A stretch of 64,000 bases of DNA from Blastocatellia bacterium UBA7656 (GTDB lineage: Bacteria > Acidobacteriota > Blastocatellia > UBA7656): positions 48,516 through 112,515 of the forward strand of contig DLHY01000101.1 in NCBI GenBank assembly GCA_002483445.1, written 5' to 3'. Every line of letters starts with the position of its first letter. Within the stretch, counting starts at the first letter, position 1. Shown here one piece after another: positions 60,271 to 64,000 of this stretch. The notes below the pieces were generated by a model, which was given only the letters and a program-made list of their open reading frames with translations, had not been told where the DNA came from and did not search any database. The translations under genes were made by a program, and so were the position numbers.

Positions 60271-60963
60271 ATGAAATGCTGGCGCGCATACATGCGACGA
60301 AACTTCATGCGTTATCTCGATGGCGAGCTTGATCCGCAGGCGGCGACTCGCTTCGAAACTCATCTTTTGGATTGCGGGTGGTGTCGCGGGCAGGTTGCGC
60401 GACTTCGCGAAGGGCAACGATTCGCCCGACAGATTCCCGCCCCTCGCCCTTCCCTCGACCGCTGGGATGAAATAGAAGCTGCCCTCGAACATGAATCTTC
60501 ATTGCCCGCTGGGCGTCAGAGCGCCGGGAGTCTGCTCAGAAGATATCAGACGATGGCCGCGATGTCTGTGATCGCATTGCTCGTCGCGGCTTTGCTCATC
60601 ACCTTGAATATGGGTTCGAGCGATAATCAAATGGCAGGCATGACATATCGAGACGATCTCGAAAAATTTCAGGCCGTCAGCATACTCGACCTTCCTGGCA
60701 ACACGATGCCTCACGTCGTGACCGAAGGTTATGTCAGCGAACTGCGCCTTGACCCCGACGGCGATATGACCTTCCGCCTGGTCGAAGATATCAACGATCC
60801 CAATCCGTTCATCGTCTGCGAGATCATCAAGCCGATCACTATCCCGCCGCCTGCAATCGGCAGCCGCGTGCGTGTTTATGGCGTCTCTCGCTACGACGGG
60901 CAGCCCGACCGACAGTGGTATGAAGTTCATCCCGTGTTGAATATCGAAGTCGTGCGTCGCTGA
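60271..60963 (+). CDS. Zinc-binding anti-sigma factor with periplasmic OB-like domain
   Basis: 230 residues. The ZAS motif is 'FETHLLDCGWC' (His31-x3-Cys35-x2-Cys38) after 'YLDGELDPQAATRF', the anti-sigma zinc domain. A TM helix lies at ~91-110 ('MAAMSVIALLVAALLITLNM'). The periplasmic part (~125-230) is beta-rich, ending 'GSRVRVYGVSRYDGQPDRQWYEVHPVLNIEVV', OB-fold-like rather than a FecR or SpoIIP-type domain. It would hold the sigma factor at the membrane until a periplasmic signal acts. It is 22 bp after the sigma gene. Confidence 0.85.
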   Translation: MKCWRAYMRRNFMRYLDGELDPQAATRFETHLLDCGWCRGQVARLREGQRFARQIPAPRPSLDRWDEIEAALEHESSLPAGRQSAGSLLRRYQTMAAMSVIALLVAALLITLNMGSSDNQMAGMTYRDDLEKFQAVSILDLPGNTMPHVVTEGYVSELRLDPDGDMTFRLVEDINDPNPFIVCEIIKPITIPPPAIGSRVRVYGVSRYDGQPDRQWYEVHPVLNIEVVRR

Positions 60964-60993
60964 AACAATTCTTTGAATGAAGGAGTCTATGAT

Positions 60994-61070
60994 GTAGCGC
61001 GACCTGCCAGGTTGCGCACGCGCGGAAAGTTTGAGATTTGGGAAACCCGCAGGCTGGCAGCCTGCTGTAC
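60994..61070 (+). repeat. Double-hairpin intergenic repeat, copy 3
   Basis: 77 nt with hairpin 1 GCGCGACCTG/CAGGTTGCGC and hairpin 2 built on GCAGGCTG/CAGCCTGC, in the same order as copies 1 and 2. The sequence differs more, but the two-hairpin layout and the GTAGCGC start are kept. It lies between the anti-sigma and TonB receptor genes. Confidence 0.7.
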
Positions 61071-61103
61071 GTTTTCGGGGCAATCGTTGATGTCGTCAGT
61101 GAC

Positions 61104-61152
61104 GACTCCAAATAACGGACTCCAGACTCCAGACTCTCGACTCCAGACTTTT
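61104..61152 (+). repeat. Seven-nt phased repeat GACTCCA
   Basis: Seven consecutive 7-nt units in one register: GACTCCA, AATAACG, GACTCCA, GACTCCA, GACTCTC, GACTCCA, GACTTTT. The run ends just before the SD of the TonB receptor gene. Confidence 0.8.
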
Positions 61153-61170
61153 CGAAGGAGGAGAACAGGA

Positions 61171-63897
61171 ATGCTCAACGTGATCGGCTCCGGCAGAGCG
61201 CGAAAAATCATCTCTTCTCTGCTTACTGGATCGCTCTTTTTGATTTCATGCGTCTCGACGGTTTTTGCAAATGACGATTCTTCTCTGTCTGGAATCGTGC
61301 GCGATCCGAGCGGCGCTGTCGTTGCCGACGCCCAAGCCTCATTGCTCAACGCTCAACGGGCCATCATAGCCATAGCGAAAACCGATGGCGAGGGGCGATT
61401 CACCTTCTCCGACATCCCATCAGGCACCTATCAGCTTATAGTCCGAGCGCGCGGCTTCGTCGATAGCCGCACGGTAGTGAACCTCCGCAGCGCGGAAGGC
61501 GCGAGCGTGGAAGTCTCGCTCGAACCCACTGCCGTAAGCGAAGAAGTCACCGTCACGGCCAATCTCGGACAGGTCGAGAGCGTCGAATCCATATCGCAGC
61601 AGGTCAATGTCATCGGCGAGCGCCGTATCGAGGAGCGAGCCAAAACAGTCGTCGCGCAGATAGCCAACGAAGAGGTCGGCGTTCATCTTCAGCGCACAAG
61701 CCCGACCATATCAGGCATAGTCATACGCGGAGTCACAGGCAACAGGGTAAACGTATTCGTCGACGGAGTGAGATTTACCACGTCGGCGCAGCGCGGCGGA
61801 ATCAGCACTTTCCTCAACCTGCTCGATCCTTCGAGCCTGCAGGCCGTCGAGATTCTTCGCGGCCCCAACAGCGCGCAGTATGGCAGCGATGCCATAGGCG
61901 GCAGCATACAGTTCCTCTCGCGCGCTCCTTCTTACACACCGGGCGGCGACAATCTTCACGGGCAAATGTCGATGTCGTTCACGAGCGCCGATCTGAGCCT
62001 GGGATCGAACCTGACGGCGACTTATGCGGCGAAAAACTTCGGCCTGCTTGCAAACGCAGCCTCTCGGCGGACGAACACGCTCAGGCCCGGAGGCGGACTG
62101 GATTCTCACAACGCAGTGGCCCGGTTTTTCGGGATCAGTTCCGATGCGGTTATAGATGATCGCCTGCCCGATACTGCCTTCACCCAATACGGCGGGCTGT
62201 TGAAAATGAACTGGACGCCCATACAAGGGTCGCAGTTCATCGCCGGGTATATGCGAGGGCAGCAGGACGGAGGAAAGCGATACGACCAACTGCTTGGCGG
62301 AGACGGCAACCTCATCGCCGACTTGCGCAACCTCATGAACGATATCTTTTACTTGAGATTCGACCGGACGAAACTCGGCTGGATAGACGGACTCACCTTT
62401 ACCTATTCATTCAACACGCAGCGCGAAGAGAGGGTGAATCAGGGCGGCAGCGGCAATCCTCGCGCTTCGATCAATCACGAATACGAGCGCATCAACGTCA
62501 ATGGCCTTCAGGCTTATGCAAGCAAACTCGTCGGCTCAAGACAAAACATCCTGTTGGGCGCGGAGTATTACAACGAGCGCATACATTCTCCCGCTTTCGG
62601 CGTCAATCCTGTGACAGAGGCGGTGAGCATTCGTCGCCCGCGCATTCCCGACAATGCCCGTTACCAAAGCGGCGGCATTTATGTTCAGGACGTATGGGAA
62701 GCCATTCCCTCCAGGCTTCGTTTGATGGGCAACCTGCGTTACAGCGCGGCTTCATATCGCTCGCTTGCCCTCGATGCGCCGATTGTTGACGGCGAGAGGC
62801 TATGGCCTGACGATTCGCTCCGGGTCTCAAGCGTTACGTTTCGAGCAGGCGCGGTGGTCACTCCCGTCGAAGGATTGAGTTTTCTTGCAAACATCGGTCG
62901 GGGATTTCGCGCTCCGCACATGACCGATCTGGGCGCGCTCGGTTTGGTAGGCACAGGATTCGAAGTCTCGGCAAGCGAAGTTGCGGGCCTCAATGCTACG
63001 ATAGGCTCGACCGCCGATGACTCAGCCGTGTCGACCCGACTTCCGGTTCGACGCCTCGAACCGGAGACAAGCCTCAACTATGAACTGGGCGCGAGATACT
63101 ACAGGAAGCGATTCGACACCGACTTTGCGATATTCCTCAACGACATCAGGGATAACATCGTCAAGCAGTCATTGATTCTTCCTCCGGGCGCAACGGGAAT
63201 GAGGCTCGGCAGCGAGACCATCGTTTCGCAATCGTCGGGCGGCACGGTCTTCGTCGGCGTCGCATCGAGTCCTGTGCTTGTGCGCGCCAATTTCGGAAAG
63301 AATCAGGTGTGGGGCATCGAGCATACTCTCGACATAAGGCTTCATTCGGACTGGTCTCTGGGAACGATATTCACTTATGTACATACGCAGGATAAAAACG
63401 GCACGCCCGCGCCGGACGGCTGGCTGAAGATTCGCTGCGCCCCGTCGGGCCGACGCTTTTGGATCGAGCCTTACATTCACGCGGCCTACAAACAGACGCG
63501 GCTTTCGAGCATCGATCTCGCCGACCGTCGCACCGGAGCGAGGCGCACTGCCTCTAGCATCGAGGCTTTTTTTCTCAACGGCGCGACAGCGCGCGGCTAT
63601 GTCGGACGAGGCCCGGACGCAACATTCGGGACGGCGGATGATGTTTTGCTCGCAACGGGCGAGACTCTCGCCGAGATACAGCGCCGGGTGCTTGGCCCCG
63701 GCCTTGAGCCGTCTTCGCTCTTCCTCGTAGTACCGGGCTACATAACCTTCAACGTGCGCGGCGGCATACGCCTCGCGGAGCGGCACAACCTTTTGATCGA
63801 GTTCGAGAACATCGGCGACAAAAATTATAGAGGCGTCGACTGGGGCGTGGACGCTCCCGGCAGAGGAGTCTTCATCCGCTACAGCGCGAGGTTCTAA
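61171..63897 (+). CDS. TonB-dependent receptor with carboxypeptidase-regulatory domain
   Basis: 908 residues from the ATG at 61171 with AAGGAGGAG before it; the frame is open to 60973 across the repeats. Signal peptide ~1-33. Residues ~38-120 are a carboxypeptidase-regulatory domain ('LSGIVRDPSGAVVADAQASLL', 'EGRFTFSDIPSGTYQLIVRARGF'). The plug (~140-270) has 'NRVNVFVDGVRFTTSAQRGG' and 'QAVEILRGPNSAQYGSDAIGGSIQFLSRAP' in parts, a classic ferric-siderophore or metal-type plug. The barrel ends in aromatic 'GVFIRYSARF'. No STN signalling domain, though it follows sigma and anti-sigma genes. Ligand unknown. A terminator lies 15 bp downstream. Confidence 0.92.
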   Translation: MLNVIGSGRARKIISSLLTGSLFLISCVSTVFANDDSSLSGIVRDPSGAVVADAQASLLNAQRAIIAIAKTDGEGRFTFSDIPSGTYQLIVRARGFVDSRTVVNLRSAEGASVEVSLEPTAVSEEVTVTANLGQVESVESISQQVNVIGERRIEERAKTVVAQIANEEVGVHLQRTSPTISGIVIRGVTGNRVNVFVDGVRFTTSAQRGGISTFLNLLDPSSLQAVEILRGPNSAQYGSDAIGGSIQFLSRAPSYTPGGDNLHGQMSMSFTSADLSLGSNLTATYAAKNFGLLANAASRRTNTLRPGGGLDSHNAVARFFGISSDAVIDDRLPDTAFTQYGGLLKMNWTPIQGSQFIAGYMRGQQDGGKRYDQLLGGDGNLIADLRNLMNDIFYLRFDRTKLGWIDGLTFTYSFNTQREERVNQGGSGNPRASINHEYERINVNGLQAYASKLVGSRQNILLGAEYYNERIHSPAFGVNPVTEAVSIRRPRIPDNARYQSGGIYVQDVWEAIPSRLRLMGNLRYSAASYRSLALDAPIVDGERLWPDDSLRVSSVTFRAGAVVTPVEGLSFLANIGRGFRAPHMTDLGALGLVGTGFEVSASEVAGLNATIGSTADDSAVSTRLPVRRLEPETSLNYELGARYYRKRFDTDFAIFLNDIRDNIVKQSLILPPGATGMRLGSETIVSQSSGGTVFVGVASSPVLVRANFGKNQVWGIEHTLDIRLHSDWSLGTIFTYVHTQDKNGTPAPDGWLKIRCAPSGRRFWIEPYIHAAYKQTRLSSIDLADRRTGARRTASSIEAFFLNGATARGYVGRGPDATFGTADDVLLATGETLAEIQRRVLGPGLEPSSLFLVVPGYITFNVRGGIRLAERHNLLIEFENIGDKNYRGVDWGVDAPGRGVFIRYSARF

Positions 63898-63911
63898 GGC
63901 GCGCGCGTTTC

Positions 63912-63952
63912 GAGAGACTCAGGGCTTTGCTTTGAGTCTCTCACTATTTTCT
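63912..63952 (+). terminator. Rho-independent terminator after TonB receptor gene
   Basis: Perfect 10-bp stem GAGAGACTCA / TGAGTCTCTC (63912-63921 / 63933-63942), 11-nt loop, followed by ACTATTTTCT. It starts 15 bp after the stop codon. Confidence 0.8.
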
Positions 63953-64000
63953 GATCGCCTTCTTCTCATCACTCATTGCTTAACCGCCTTGTCACAAATG

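Noticed and set aside
60973..61170. N-terminal extension of the second TonB receptor
   Set aside because: It would translate the repeats; the ATG at 61171 has an ideal SD and a signal peptide follows.

Overview
The window reads as a chromosomal piece of an Acidobacteriota genome, most likely Blastocatellia-like. This rests on family content: an Oar-type TonB receptor with an N-terminal carboxypeptidase-regulatory domain, a PhoB-type winged-helix/TPR membrane regulator, a VWFA-related protein of the acidobacterial type, a DUF5117-type met-zincin, deoxyhypusine-synthase-like plus SpeA genes, and exoproteins built from repeats. No rRNA, CRISPR, phage or plasmid genes were seen. Forty-five intact genes, one 5'-truncated gene at the left edge, one transposase remnant and one tRNA are called.

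Layout. 0-11.6 kb is a peptide-use region: end of an M19 dipeptidase, a secreted S9 peptidase, a 1238-residue TonB-dependent receptor, an exported D-aminoacylase-like amidohydrolase, a small exported phosphatase-like protein and (minus strand) a met-zincin. 11.7-17.1 kb holds a methyltransferase, an ArsN2-like acetyltransferase and a membrane winged-helix/TPR regulator, divergent from an operon of two paralogous exported cupins around a small Cys/His protein. The shared upstream region carries an 11-bp tandem repeat that suits a PhoB-type regulator. 17.2-26.6 kb: polyphosphate:AMP phosphotransferase, transposase remnant, YihY protein, SolA-like oxidase, bicupin, SYLF protein, and a speA/deoxyhypusine-synthase-like polyamine pair.

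26.9-45.4 kb starts with tRNA-Arg(ACG) under a strong sigma70-type promoter and continues as a cell-surface polysaccharide and exoprotein region: a Wzm-like permease with no ATPase partner in view, HYR/DUF11 and beta-helix exoproteins, a sulfotransferase, three methyltransferases (one fused to a coiled coil), a GT2-WsaF-like double glycosyltransferase, a polytopic membrane protein, and an exoprotein with three tandem C-terminal modules. 45.4-52.9 kb: YqjF/DUF2071 protein, feoAB behind a promoter with a Fur-like box, TPR membrane proteins, a YdjM-like protein and a VWA protein. 52.9-64 kb is signalling: orphan histidine kinase, small proteins, an HD-GYP+GGDEF enzyme, and an ECF sigma / zinc anti-sigma / TonB receptor series ending in a clear terminator.

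Two intergenic repeat classes are not explained by the genes. One is a ~73-bp double-hairpin unit (three copies, each between co-directional genes) whose stems differ by compensating changes. The other is 7-nt-phased degenerate repeats at gene ends, at four of the five loci folded into inverted repeats. A ~87-bp element with IS5/IS903-like terminal inverted repeats (MITE-like) lies after the permease gene.
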